A stretch of DNA of 64,000 bases from Saprospiraceae bacterium (lineage in GTDB: Bacteria > Bacteroidota > Bacteroidia > Chitinophagales > Saprospiraceae), in NCBI GenBank assembly GCA_020848695.1, contig JADLHT010000015.1:103421-167420 (forward strand), read 5' to 3'. Position 1 is the stretch's first letter. Each line of letters opens with the position of its first letter. The notes under the pieces are model-generated. The model saw only the letters and a list, made by a program, of their open reading frames with translations. It did not search any database and was not told the origin of the DNA. Positions 9,033 to 17,998 of this stretch are shown one piece after another. The position numbers and the translations under genes were made by a program.

Positions 9033-9952
9033 TTCTTTTTCTTTAAAAATAATTCTGCGATCATACAACGCACAGATCCACCTCCAATAGTTTCGATAAT
9101 TGGAATTGATATAGGCAACAACTTTGTCAACGACTCAAGCTCACTAATCTGTTCTTTTTGAAGTGATAGAAATGCCGTCTGTGACATGATCAGATATTTC
9201 TCACCATTTCTGGACTGTAATTGCAACATATTCCCGGCAAATTGATTCATTTGATCGAGAGTAATCGGTATAATCTTTTTATTAGTAGTCTGAAGTGAAT
9301 CGATTAGTAATGATCTTTCCTCAATTGGAATTGAATCCAAGCATACAATCGCAAAATCAACACCCAAAGCCATCATAACATTGGTATGATAAACCGGTAC
9401 TTTTTCTTCATTGTACGAATGAAAATAAACAGGTTTAAAATTAAACAGAACTGAGAAATGCTCTAATAACCTAACATCAGTTCTAGGGCTTAAGCACGCA
9501 TACACAATTTTATGAACATGATCAAGTATCATACTTCCGGTTCCTTCAAGATACTGCTGTTTGGCTTCAAATACTTCAAGAGAATATCTCCTACTGATAT
9601 AAAATTTATCCAATAATCCTTCAATCAAATCTTCTCTCCGTTCTATTCTCCTATTATTACTTTGCATCGGATAGGTTATTACAGTCCCATCCTGATGAAA
9701 ACTTATCCAATTGTTGGGAAAAACAGCATCCGGCTTAATAGGAGTTGGTGTATCCTCCACAACGACAACTTCTATACCAACCTTTCTAATTAAATCAACC
9801 ATAGCATCAAATTCATCAATGGATTTTCGTTGTATTTCTTCATTGGACAAGTTATTTACCCTGTTTTGGAAAGAATTTGTCAAACCGGTTTCAGCATTAA
9901 ATCCAAAACGAGAAGGCCTCACCATTAATATTGTATCGGTTATTTGTTTCAT
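9029..9952 (-). CDS. ctlX: Citrulline-utilisation hydrolase CtlX / arginine-deiminase-fold protein
   Basis: Amidinotransferase/deiminase-superfamily enzyme of 307 residues, the group annotated CtlX, thought to act on citrulline or related guanidino/ureido amino acids. Visible marks: MVRPSRFGFNAETG near the start, PDAVFPNNWISF (substrate-binding aspartate and Asn-Asn-Trp typical of the family), EGTGSMILD, YHTNVMMALG with the catalytic histidine, and C-terminal GGGSVRCMIAE with the nucleophile C296. It overlaps the end of the cysteine desulfurase by 4 nt tail to tail. The chemical reaction is from family knowledge; the true substrate here is not shown. Confidence 0.85.
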   Translation of the reverse strand: MKQITDTILMVRPSRFGFNAETGLTNSFQNRVNNLSNEEIQRKSIDEFDAMVDLIRKVGIEVVVVEDTPTPIKPDAVFPNNWISFHQDGTVITYPMQSNNRRIERREDLIEGLLDKFYISRRYSLEVFEAKQQYLEGTGSMILDHVHKIVYACLSPRTDVRLLEHFSVLFNFKPVYFHSYNEEKVPVYHTNVMMALGVDFAIVCLDSIPIEERSLLIDSLQTTNKKIIPITLDQMNQFAGNMLQLQSRNGEKYLIMSQTAFLSLQKEQISELESLTKLLPISIPIIETIGGGSVRCMIAELFLKKKN

Positions 9953-10014
9953 TTTAACATTATTTCTCTTGATAATCTAATAAATTTCTGTTCATAATTC
10001 ATTCTGTCAATAAC

Positions 10015-10797
10015 TCAATTTTGCATTGCAGAATTTTTCATTTCGCTCGATAAACTTGAACCAAGATAGCGTTCAATGATTTCATGAATTAAATACAACA
10101 AAGGGGTTATCAAAATTGCTATAACAAATTTATAGATATAATTTACAAATCCTATTGCTAAAACCATTTTAAAAGTCCAGCCGGCTCCAACATAGAATGC
10201 GATGAATAATACCACAAAACTATCGAGTAATTGTGAAACTAAGGTTGAGCCAGTTGCTCTAAGCCAGATTTTCCTCTCTCCTGTATGTTTTTTGATCTTG
10301 TGAAAAACAAAAACATCCAGAACTTGCCCAAGAAGAAACGCAGTCAATGATCCAATAATTATCCATAATCCTTGACCATATACTAATTTATAAGCCTCAT
10401 CTAGGTTAGTTACTAAACTGTTAGGGTGTGAAATTAAATGCGATGTTGGCCAAAAGTCAGCAGGAATCAGACGAATACCGAGAAATACCATCAAGAATGA
10501 ATACAGAATTAGCACGCATGCGAGATAAGATAAAAAACTAACACCTTTTGGTCCATAATATTCATTAATAATGTCGGTGAGAATAAATACAAACGGCCAT
10601 AAAAGAACACCTGCAGTCAAATTAAAAGAAAGATGCTCAATTCCAAAGATATTTATATCAAAACTTTCAAATCCAAGGCTTTTTTCTAAAGAGAATATTT
10701 TTACTCCAATAAACTCAGCGATCAAGGCATTGGTTATAAAAAATCCTGCCAGAAGAATAAATAGCACAGATTCCTTACTTTTGCTAATATTTTTCAT
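10015..10797 (-). CDS. Queuosine precursor transporter (YhhQ/VUT family)
   Basis: Inner-membrane transporter of 260 residues for queuine or preQ precursors used in tRNA modification. It has six or so hydrophobic helices and the family signature LWPFVFILTDIINEYYGPKG, in which the acidic DIINEYYG stretch is characteristic. The gene is divergent from hscA with only 41 nt between the starts, which leaves no room for a preQ1 riboswitch in front of it, so regulation by that route is not seen. Confidence 0.88.
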   Translation of the reverse strand: MKNISKSKESVLFILLAGFFITNALIAEFIGVKIFSLEKSLGFESFDINIFGIEHLSFNLTAGVLLWPFVFILTDIINEYYGPKGVSFLSYLACVLILYSFLMVFLGIRLIPADFWPTSHLISHPNSLVTNLDEAYKLVYGQGLWIIIGSLTAFLLGQVLDVFVFHKIKKHTGERKIWLRATGSTLVSQLLDSFVVLFIAFYVGAGWTFKMVLAIGFVNYIYKFVIAILITPLLYLIHEIIERYLGSSLSSEMKNSAMQN

Positions 10798-10838
10798 ACG
10801 AAATTAAACAGTATTGGTGTTTATTAGTTTACTTCCTA

Positions 10839-12725
10839 ATGTCAAAAATAAGTATTGATTTTAAGACCGGATTAATTAAAAAAAACAAACCTATTTATGC
10901 TGGAATCGATTTGGGGACAACCAATAGTTTGATTGCAACCATTCAAAATAGTAATGCGGAAATTCTTAATGATCAATATGGTAAACCACTATTTATACCT
11001 TCAATAATTTATTTTAAAGATGATTTCAGTGTCTTACACGGTGATTTGGCCAAGCCTTATTTAGAATCTGATCCAGAATCAACCATTTATTCTATAAAAA
11101 GATTAATGGGTAAGTCTTATAAAGATCTTGAAACGAAGAAATCAAATATTGGATATCGTTTACATGAAGATTCAACAGAAAATTTAATTAAAATAAATAT
11201 TAGAGGAAAATATTTTACTCCCATTGAATTGTCTTCTTTTATATTAAGTAATTTAAAATTGCAAGCTGAACAGTCATTAAATACTGTTCTAGAAAATGTA
11301 GTAATAACCGTTCCTGCTTACTTTAACGATAATCAACGACAGGCTACAAGAGATGCCGGCAAGCTTGCCGGACTGAATGTATTAAGAATAATAAATGAAC
11401 CTACAGCGGCCTGTTTAGCATATGGAATTGGACTAGATAGACAAGAAAGCAAAATAATTGCAGTTTATGATCTCGGAGGTGGAACATTTGATATTTCAAT
11501 ACTTAGAGTTGAAGATGGAGTGTTTGATGTCCTCTCTACTAGAGGTGATACCAATTTAGGAGGTGACGATTTTGATCAGGCAATCATTCAGTATTGGTCA
11601 GATAAATATAAAGATGGAATACAATTTAATTTAAATAAAATCAGACTATTAGCAGAAGAGGCAAAAAAAATAGTAAATGAAGGGGAAATATTTTCTTCCA
11701 GGATTTTATCGTCTGTAATCGAACTCAGTCCTGATGAGTTCAAGTTGATCTCTGATAAGCTAATTGAAAAGACCATAGAATGTTGCAAACTAGCCATTCT
11801 TGACAGCAAACTCACAATAGATCAGATAGATTCTGTAATTTTAGTTGGTGGATCAACCCGTCTTAAATTAGTTAGAGAAGCAATAAAAAATTTCTTTAAT
11901 AGAACACCAGACACCAGCTTAAATCCCGATTATGCAATTGCAACTGGAGCTGCAATTCAAGCAGATATTCTCGCTGGGAATCGCAAAGACTTACTCTTGC
12001 TAGATATCAATCCTTTATCATTAGGAATAGAAACATTAGGAGGAATAATGGATGTAATCATTCCAAGAAATTCAAAAATTCCTATTCAACTTGCCAGAGA
12101 ATATACTACATCAAAAGATGGTCAAATAAATTTAAAAATTTCCGTTTATCAAGGTGAAAGAGATCTTGTTGAGAACAATCGAAAATTGGGTGAATTTATT
12201 CTAAAAAATATTCCGCCAATGCCAGCCGGAATACCTAAAATCCAAGTTCGATTCTCAATCAACGCAGATGGCATTCTTAATGTAAAGGCTAAAGAACTTA
12301 GAACCAATATTGAACAAGAAGTGCTTATTAAATCTCAATTCAGTTTAAGTCCAGAGATCATTGCAAAAATGCTTTCCGAGTCTATACAATTTGCAAATCA
12401 AGACATGGAAATCAAATCACTTATTGATACGGTAAATGAAGCTAATGCATTACTTCTCGCTACAGAGAAATTTATTAATGAAAATACCGAACATTTGTCA
12501 AAAAAAGAAATTTTAATTCTAAATGAACACAAGCTTAATTTACAAAAATCTATCCAGACTTCTATCAAAAATGATATCCAAATTTCTATGGATGCATTAA
12601 ATAGTTTTTCAACACCTATTGCACATCGTATCATGGATATGAATATTCAAGCAGCTTTAAGAAATCAAGAAATACTTAAAAGTATCACAGAAGAAATAAA
12701 TCAAGATGGCCAAAAAATTAAGTAA
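10839..12725 (+). CDS. hscA: Hsp70-family Fe-S assembly chaperone HscA
   Basis: ATP-dependent chaperone for Fe-S cluster transfer. Hsp70 marks: [12 protein letters not shown] phosphate loop at about 22-33, [44 protein letters not shown] and VGGSTRL. The substrate-domain start [26 protein letters not shown] is HscA-like (in E. coli HscA the same place reads LSLGLETMGG), unlike DnaK's [11 protein letters not shown]...LI. At 628 residues it lacks a long acidic DnaK tail. The last 20 nt overlap the start of the SUI1-type gene, so both are likely on one transcript. The partner co-chaperone HscB and scaffold IscU are not in the window. Confidence 0.85.
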   Translation: MSKISIDFKTGLIKKNKPIYAGIDLGTTNSLIATIQNSNAEILNDQYGKPLFIPSIIYFKDDFSVLHGDLAKPYLESDPESTIYSIKRLMGKSYKDLETKKSNIGYRLHEDSTENLIKINIRGKYFTPIELSSFILSNLKLQAEQSLNTVLENVVITVPAYFNDNQRQATRDAGKLAGLNVLRIINEPTAACLAYGIGLDRQESKIIAVYDLGGGTFDISILRVEDGVFDVLSTRGDTNLGGDDFDQAIIQYWSDKYKDGIQFNLNKIRLLAEEAKKIVNEGEIFSSRILSSVIELSPDEFKLISDKLIEKTIECCKLAILDSKLTIDQIDSVILVGGSTRLKLVREAIKNFFNRTPDTSLNPDYAIATGAAIQADILAGNRKDLLLLDINPLSLGIETLGGIMDVIIPRNSKIPIQLAREYTTSKDGQINLKISVYQGERDLVENNRKLGEFILKNIPPMPAGIPKIQVRFSINADGILNVKAKELRTNIEQEVLIKSQFSLSPEIIAKMLSESIQFANQDMEIKSLIDTVNEANALLLATEKFINENTEHLSKKEILILNEHKLNLQKSIQTSIKNDIQISMDALNSFSTPIAHRIMDMNIQAALRNQEILKSITEEINQDGQKIK

Positions 12726-13050
12726 TCTTTCAGATCTGAGTATGGCCTACTCTACTCATGCCCACGAACCAGAGATGCAAGAAATTATAAAAAACTCAAA
12801 CTTTGCAAATCAAGTTGTTCGCGTACAATTAGATTCAAAACAAAGAGGTGGAAAAGCAATAACTAAAGTTATAGGATTGGATCTAATGAGTTCCGAGCTG
12901 GAAAAGCTGGCAAAAGAGTTCAAACAAAAATGTAGTGTCGGCGGATCAGTTAAAGATGGAATTATACTCATACAGGGAGATCATGTGGACAAGATAATTA
13001 CACTCTTAAAAGATAAAGGATTTAAAAACACTAAAAGAACCGGTGGATAA
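12706..13050 (+). CDS. SUI1/eIF1-type translation factor (YciH family)
   Basis: Small basic protein of 114 residues with the SUI1 fold, the bacterial counterpart of eIF1, thought to affect start-codon fidelity. The domain spans about residues 38-112 and shows QRGGKAITKVIGL and the conserved CSVGGSVKDGIILIQGDH, the usual core of YciH proteins. It begins inside the end of hscA (20-nt overlap) and its stop shares a base with the start of the next gene, which suggests translational coupling across three genes. Confidence 0.9.
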   Translation: MAKKLSNLSDLSMAYSTHAHEPEMQEIIKNSNFANQVVRVQLDSKQRGGKAITKVIGLDLMSSELEKLAKEFKQKCSVGGSVKDGIILIQGDHVDKIITLLKDKGFKNTKRTGG

Positions 13051-15431
13051 TGAAAGTAAGTTTCAAACTTTGCATACTGCTTCCTATCAGTATGCTTCTG
13101 TTACATTTAAGTTGCCAGAAAAAATCCAGAATGGATATTTGGAACTCACTTACGGAGAAGAATTCTTATATTGAATTTCCAAACCAATTAGAAATTACAG
13201 ATCATTATATGAGAGCAGGATCTGTTCACAATACAATGTATAAAAATTCAGCTCGGAGTATACTTTGGGAATTTGTAGGTCCGGATAATATTGCAGGTCG
13301 AATTCTAACACTGGCAGTTAATCCAAAAGATACTAACGAACTTTGGGCCGGGACAGCTTCTTCCGGTCTATGGAAATCCAATTCAGGTGGAATAGGAGAA
13401 AATGCGTGGACAAATATCAAACTAGGATTTCCGGTTTTATCCATAAGTTCAATTGCAATTGATCCTAAAAATCCTAAAATAATTTATATTGGTACTGGCG
13501 AAGTTTATAGCCACAGTAATACGGACGGCGGAAAGCACAACAGACTTCTTAGAGGATTTTGGGGAATAGGATTACTAAAATCAGAGGATGGTGGTCAAAC
13601 TTGGAAATTTTCAATAAATTGGAGCAATAAGGCATTTAGTTGTTTTTGGAAGATAATTATTAATTACAAAAACACAAATATTATTTACGCAGCGGGAACT
13701 GAAGGAATATACAAAAGCGAAGATAGCGGAAATAATTGGAGAATAATTCTTCCTAAAAAAATGTGTAACGAACTTGTTATGCATCCACTAAATCCTGATA
13801 TATTGATTTCAGGTGTCGGCGGTTTAGGTGGAGACGATTACGGAATCTTCATCAGTCGTGATGGCGGCAACAATTGGAAAAAAATTACCGATGGAGGAAT
13901 TCCAAATGGCAGAGGCAGAATTATGATTTCAATTAATAAAAATTTTCCAGACAAGGTTTTTGCAGTGTTGTCTGACAGCTTAAAAACTAAAAGTCTGGTC
14001 CGAACTAATAATTTATTTTTAGACTATGCGATCAGCTCTATTCCGAACTTCAGCACCTATCAAGGTTGGTATACAAAAGGAATTATTTCAAATTCAAACG
14101 CTAAATCATTGATGATCGGAGGTGTAGATTTATTCGTTGACCGCTCAGGAAACTATAATAACTTTTACCGTTATGTAATTGGTGAAATTAAAATTCATGC
14201 TGATTTTCATGATATCATTGCTAATCCGTTGGATGATGAAAAACTTTATTTTGCAACTGATGGCGGTGTATTCAGAACGGATGACTTTGGGATTAACTTT
14301 TATTCTTGCAATTCAGGTCTTATTTCCTCTCAATTCTATTCTGGCAGTTTCAATACAACTGGCAATTTTGGTCTTGGAGGTTTACAGGATAACAGAAGCG
14401 CAATTTATAATGGCTCTTTATCCTGGAAGAAAACACATTATGGAGATGGCATTGGATCATGGATAAGTAGATCAAACAATACAATTTATTGCTGCTCGCA
14501 AAACTTATTATTGTCTTCTTCAAAAGATTTTGGTGAAAACTGGAACACCTTGATTCAAGATGAAAATTCGTGCTTTGTTTCTCCATTTAAAGTGAGTGAA
14601 AGTAATGAATCCACAATCTATGCCGGTTCAAGATTTCTGTATAAAAGTACAGATCATGGTTCCGGATTTAATAAAATTTTTAATACCCGGGATTCCGCGT
14701 TTTTAAACGCAATTGAAGTCTCATCTACAAGTTCAGATTTTATTCTTTTTGCCACTATTCCTACCGCTAACGAAAGACCAAGTATATGGAAATCATATGA
14801 TGGAGGAAAAAATATTGATAATATTAGTTCGAACTTACCAAACCGTATTATTAATGATATTAATATTATAAATAATCAGGAATATTACATTTGCTTGTCG
14901 GGATTCGGAACACCACATATATATCGAACTACAAATGGGGGACAAAACTGGATTCCCATAGACAATTATCTGCCTGATATACCCATCAATACAATTTGGA
15001 CCTCTCCCTTTCATCCCAATCTTATTTATGCAGGCTCTGACTTAGGATTGTATTACACTCTTGATTACGGCACAAGCTGGCACAACTATACTCCTCAGGA
15101 TTTTGATGCTGTACCTGTTTATGATTTATTTTATACTAAATCGGAAATAAAATTAATCATTTTCACACATGGCAAAGGTGTATATAAAATTGATCCATTT
15201 GAGATTATAACAACTACCAATAATTCAAAAATTGAAAGACATTCGAAATCTTTTTTAAGTCAAAGACTACCTGATGAAATTATTCAATCTGAAGGAGAAT
15301 TAATTTCGCTGGAAGGCAAAACCATCCGTATTCACCAAGGTGAAATTCAGTCTAATTTAGCAGGTTTAAACTATGGTATATATTACTATATTTGTTCTTT
15401 AGGTGTATATAAAATCCTACATCTTAAATAG
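13050..15431 (+). CDS. Secreted BNR/sortilin-like beta-propeller protein, probable lipoprotein
   Basis: Large surface protein of 793 residues built from repeated Asp-box (BNR) units, S-x-D-x-G-x-x-W, for example SEDGGQTW, SEDSGNNW, SRDGGNNW and TNGGQNW, as in sortilin/VPS10-type or glycosidase-like propellers. These folds bind ligands or glycans, and no sialidase catalytic residues are obvious, so an enzymatic label is not supported. The N-terminus is a lipoprotein-like signal (LLLHLSCQKK). The C-terminus (YGIYYYICSLGVYKILHLK) resembles a worn-down T9SS sorting domain. It is a paralog of the next gene, 33 nt downstream, and is coupled to the SUI1-type gene by a one-base stop/start overlap. 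Confidence 0.75.
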   Translation: MKVSFKLCILLPISMLLLHLSCQKKSRMDIWNSLTEKNSYIEFPNQLEITDHYMRAGSVHNTMYKNSARSILWEFVGPDNIAGRILTLAVNPKDTNELWAGTASSGLWKSNSGGIGENAWTNIKLGFPVLSISSIAIDPKNPKIIYIGTGEVYSHSNTDGGKHNRLLRGFWGIGLLKSEDGGQTWKFSINWSNKAFSCFWKIIINYKNTNIIYAAGTEGIYKSEDSGNNWRIILPKKMCNELVMHPLNPDILISGVGGLGGDDYGIFISRDGGNNWKKITDGGIPNGRGRIMISINKNFPDKVFAVLSDSLKTKSLVRTNNLFLDYAISSIPNFSTYQGWYTKGIISNSNAKSLMIGGVDLFVDRSGNYNNFYRYVIGEIKIHADFHDIIANPLDDEKLYFATDGGVFRTDDFGINFYSCNSGLISSQFYSGSFNTTGNFGLGGLQDNRSAIYNGSLSWKKTHYGDGIGSWISRSNNTIYCCSQNLLLSSSKDFGENWNTLIQDENSCFVSPFKVSESNESTIYAGSRFLYKSTDHGSGFNKIFNTRDSAFLNAIEVSSTSSDFILFATIPTANERPSIWKSYDGGKNIDNISSNLPNRIINDINIINNQEYYICLSGFGTPHIYRTTNGGQNWIPIDNYLPDIPINTIWTSPFHPNLIYAGSDLGLYYTLDYGTSWHNYTPQDFDAVPVYDLFYTKSEIKLIIFTHGKGVYKIDPFEIITTTNNSKIERHSKSFLSQRLPDEIIQSEGELISLEGKTIRIHQGEIQSNLAGLNYGIYYYICSLGVYKILHLK

Positions 15432-15464
15432 TTTGCATTAATAAGAAATAATTAAATTTACTTT

Positions 15465-17993
15465 ATGCCCGGATTAAACTATATTTGGAAGCCAATCGTC
15501 TGGTTAATAGTTTTACTATTTGCTTGCAAACCCGTTCAAAATGAACTTTCCCTTCCAAAAGATGATTTTCAGTGGGATAAATACGAATATCCCAACGAAG
15601 AAAATATACAAAAAAAAATTCAAAATCTTCAAAGAATAAAAAATGCTATTTCACTCAGAAGCCCTGATAATCCGTTTAATGCAAATTTTAAGGAACAGGG
15701 TCCGGGAAATATTGGTGGCAGGGTAACTTCAATTGCAATTCATCCGACAAACGTTAATATTCTCTATGCTGGATATTCAATTGGTGGTCTATTTAAATCT
15801 ATCAATGGAGGAACAAGTTGGGAGCCTTTATTTGATCAGGAGCTAACGAATTCAATAGGCGCTATAGCTATAGACCCTAAGAATCCTGAAATAGTTTATG
15901 TAGGAACCGGAGATCCGGACATTAATGGCAATTCATTTATTGGAAATGGAATTTATAAATCAATCAATGGAGGCAGATCATGGACTAATATTGGATTAAC
16001 TGAGGTTAGGATTATAAATGAAATAATCATAGATCCTTTTGATTCGAAAATCATTTATGTTGGCGCAATGGGAAACCCTTTCGAAGCAAGTTTACACAGA
16101 GGGGTATATAAAACAGAGGATGGAGGTATTAGCTGGACAAAATCCTTGTTTGTCGGGGATAATGCAGGTATTACAGATTTAGAAATAGACCCTATGAATT
16201 CTAACATAATATATGCGGTAAGCTTTCAACGAATTCGAACACCCTCAGTTAATATAGCACAGGGTCCTTTAAGTAAAATTTTTAAATCCGTTGATGGTGG
16301 TAATATTTGGAAAGAGGTAATGAATGGAATGAAATTTAATGAATACAGTAGAATTTCAATTGCGCTTTCTGCTTCACAACCTAATATAATTTATGCTCGG
16401 ACAGTACGATATGATTCAATTTGCAACCCAGGAGCATTCGCATATGATATGGAAGGAATTTATAGAAGTAATAACCAGGCTGAAAACTGGACTAAGATAA
16501 ATTCTGATTTATCCTTCAACAACTGTGATTATATGGGAGGATTTGGTTGGTATTTTGGACATATAGCCGTACATCCTAATGATCCGGATCACATTTATCT
16601 ATTAGGTGTTAATTCATGTGAATCCCTCGATGGAGGCAAGAATACATTATTCTTCGAATTGTACCAGAACACTTTTGACATGCATGTAGATCACCATATT
16701 CTTGTTTTTGATCGTTCTGAAAATTTTATTTTAGGTACGGATGGTGGACTTTACAAATATAATGCAACTGACAAATCTTGGTCTGATATTGAAAATATTG
16801 CAACCACTCAATTTTATAGGGTAAATTGGAATCCTCACAAGGCAGATATTTACTATGGCGGAGCACAAGACAATGGCACAGTTTCTGGTAGTTCAACCGA
16901 ATTTAATAAATGGAACAATGTATTTGGCGGAGATGGATTTCAATCAGCTTTCCACTCCCAATACCCTCACCTGGCCTGGCATGAATACCAATACGGAAAT
17001 ATCCGTCAGCTAAATTACAGTACAGGTACACAAAACAGATTTGACAAAAACATCACAGGGACTAGAAATTGGGATTGTCCATATTTTATTAGTGAGCATA
17101 ATGAAGACATCATGTATTTTGGAAGTAATAAGGTCTTTGTAAATTTCAATCCATTAATTGACAATTGGAAAGCAGTAAGTTCTGATCTTACGATAAATGG
17201 ACCTTTCCCCAATTACAATAGCCCAAGTATAACTTGCATGCATGAATCTCCCATTAGTCCAAACATATTAATTGTTGGAACATCTAATGGAAATGTTTGG
17301 ATAGGAAATTCAAAATCAAATGTCTGGAATTTATCCAATTCCAATTTGCCCATTGGTTATGTAACGTCAGTTAAAGCATCAACTGTTGATACGAATACTT
17401 TCTACGTTTCTTTCTCTAATTACAGAAGAAATGATTTGAATGCCTATTTATTTATTACAAAAGACAAAGGCAAATCCTGGATCTCTATGGTAAATGGCAT
17501 ATTAGAGCAACAAGCTATCAACGACATTTGCATCATTCCCAATAAAGATGATCAAATGATCTTTGCGGGAACTTTAACTGGAATTTATGGAACAATAGAT
17601 CATGGAAATTCCTGGCATCGGGTAGGAAATAATATGCCCTTAATTCCTGTAAATAGTCTATTATACTCAACGTACAAAAAAGAACTTATAGTTGGCTCCT
17701 TTGCTCGTTCTCTATGGACCTATAATTTATCTGCATTAACACAAACTAGTAGAGTAGAAAATACTTTTGAAATGCAAATACCAAATATAACAAAAGACAG
17801 AATCACTCTCAAATCGGACGGTATATCAAATATTACTGTATGTAATGTATCAGGTGAAATTCTGTTGAATCAATTAATTAGAAAGGATCAACCAGAAACG
17901 AATATTGAAGTAGGATCATTGCCACCATCTGTTTACTTTTTAATTGCAGAAAAGAATGGAAAAAAGTTAGTTAAAAAATGGTATAAATACTAA
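15465..17993 (+). CDS. Secreted BNR/sortilin-like propeller protein with T9SS sorting domain
   Basis: Protein of 842 residues with Asp-box repeats (SINGGTSW, SINGGRSW, TEDGGISW, SVDGGNIW, TKDKGKSW, TIDHGNSW), predicted to fold as two beta-propellers, and a C-terminal T9SS type A sorting domain from about residue 765 (VENTFEMQIPN..., ISNITVCNVSGEIL, then YFLIAEKNGKKLVKKWYKY). The N-terminus (IVLLFACKP) could also be a lipobox, which would be unusual together with a T9SS domain; a plain signal peptide is the alternative. Paralog of the preceding gene. It ends 5 nt from the convergent DUF5686 gene. Confidence 0.8.
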   Translation: MPGLNYIWKPIVWLIVLLFACKPVQNELSLPKDDFQWDKYEYPNEENIQKKIQNLQRIKNAISLRSPDNPFNANFKEQGPGNIGGRVTSIAIHPTNVNILYAGYSIGGLFKSINGGTSWEPLFDQELTNSIGAIAIDPKNPEIVYVGTGDPDINGNSFIGNGIYKSINGGRSWTNIGLTEVRIINEIIIDPFDSKIIYVGAMGNPFEASLHRGVYKTEDGGISWTKSLFVGDNAGITDLEIDPMNSNIIYAVSFQRIRTPSVNIAQGPLSKIFKSVDGGNIWKEVMNGMKFNEYSRISIALSASQPNIIYARTVRYDSICNPGAFAYDMEGIYRSNNQAENWTKINSDLSFNNCDYMGGFGWYFGHIAVHPNDPDHIYLLGVNSCESLDGGKNTLFFELYQNTFDMHVDHHILVFDRSENFILGTDGGLYKYNATDKSWSDIENIATTQFYRVNWNPHKADIYYGGAQDNGTVSGSSTEFNKWNNVFGGDGFQSAFHSQYPHLAWHEYQYGNIRQLNYSTGTQNRFDKNITGTRNWDCPYFISEHNEDIMYFGSNKVFVNFNPLIDNWKAVSSDLTINGPFPNYNSPSITCMHESPISPNILIVGTSNGNVWIGNSKSNVWNLSNSNLPIGYVTSVKASTVDTNTFYVSFSNYRRNDLNAYLFITKDKGKSWISMVNGILEQQAINDICIIPNKDDQMIFAGTLTGIYGTIDHGNSWHRVGNNMPLIPVNSLLYSTYKKELIVGSFARSLWTYNLSALTQTSRVENTFEMQIPNITKDRITLKSDGISNITVCNVSGEILLNQLIRKDQPETNIEVGSLPPSVYFLIAEKNGKKLVKKWYKY

Positions 17994-17998
17994 TTCGA

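Noticed and set aside
10798..10838. preQ1 riboswitch before the queuosine transporter
   Set aside because: Only 41 nt separate the two divergent starts, which is too short, and no stem with a preQ1-type pocket is visible.
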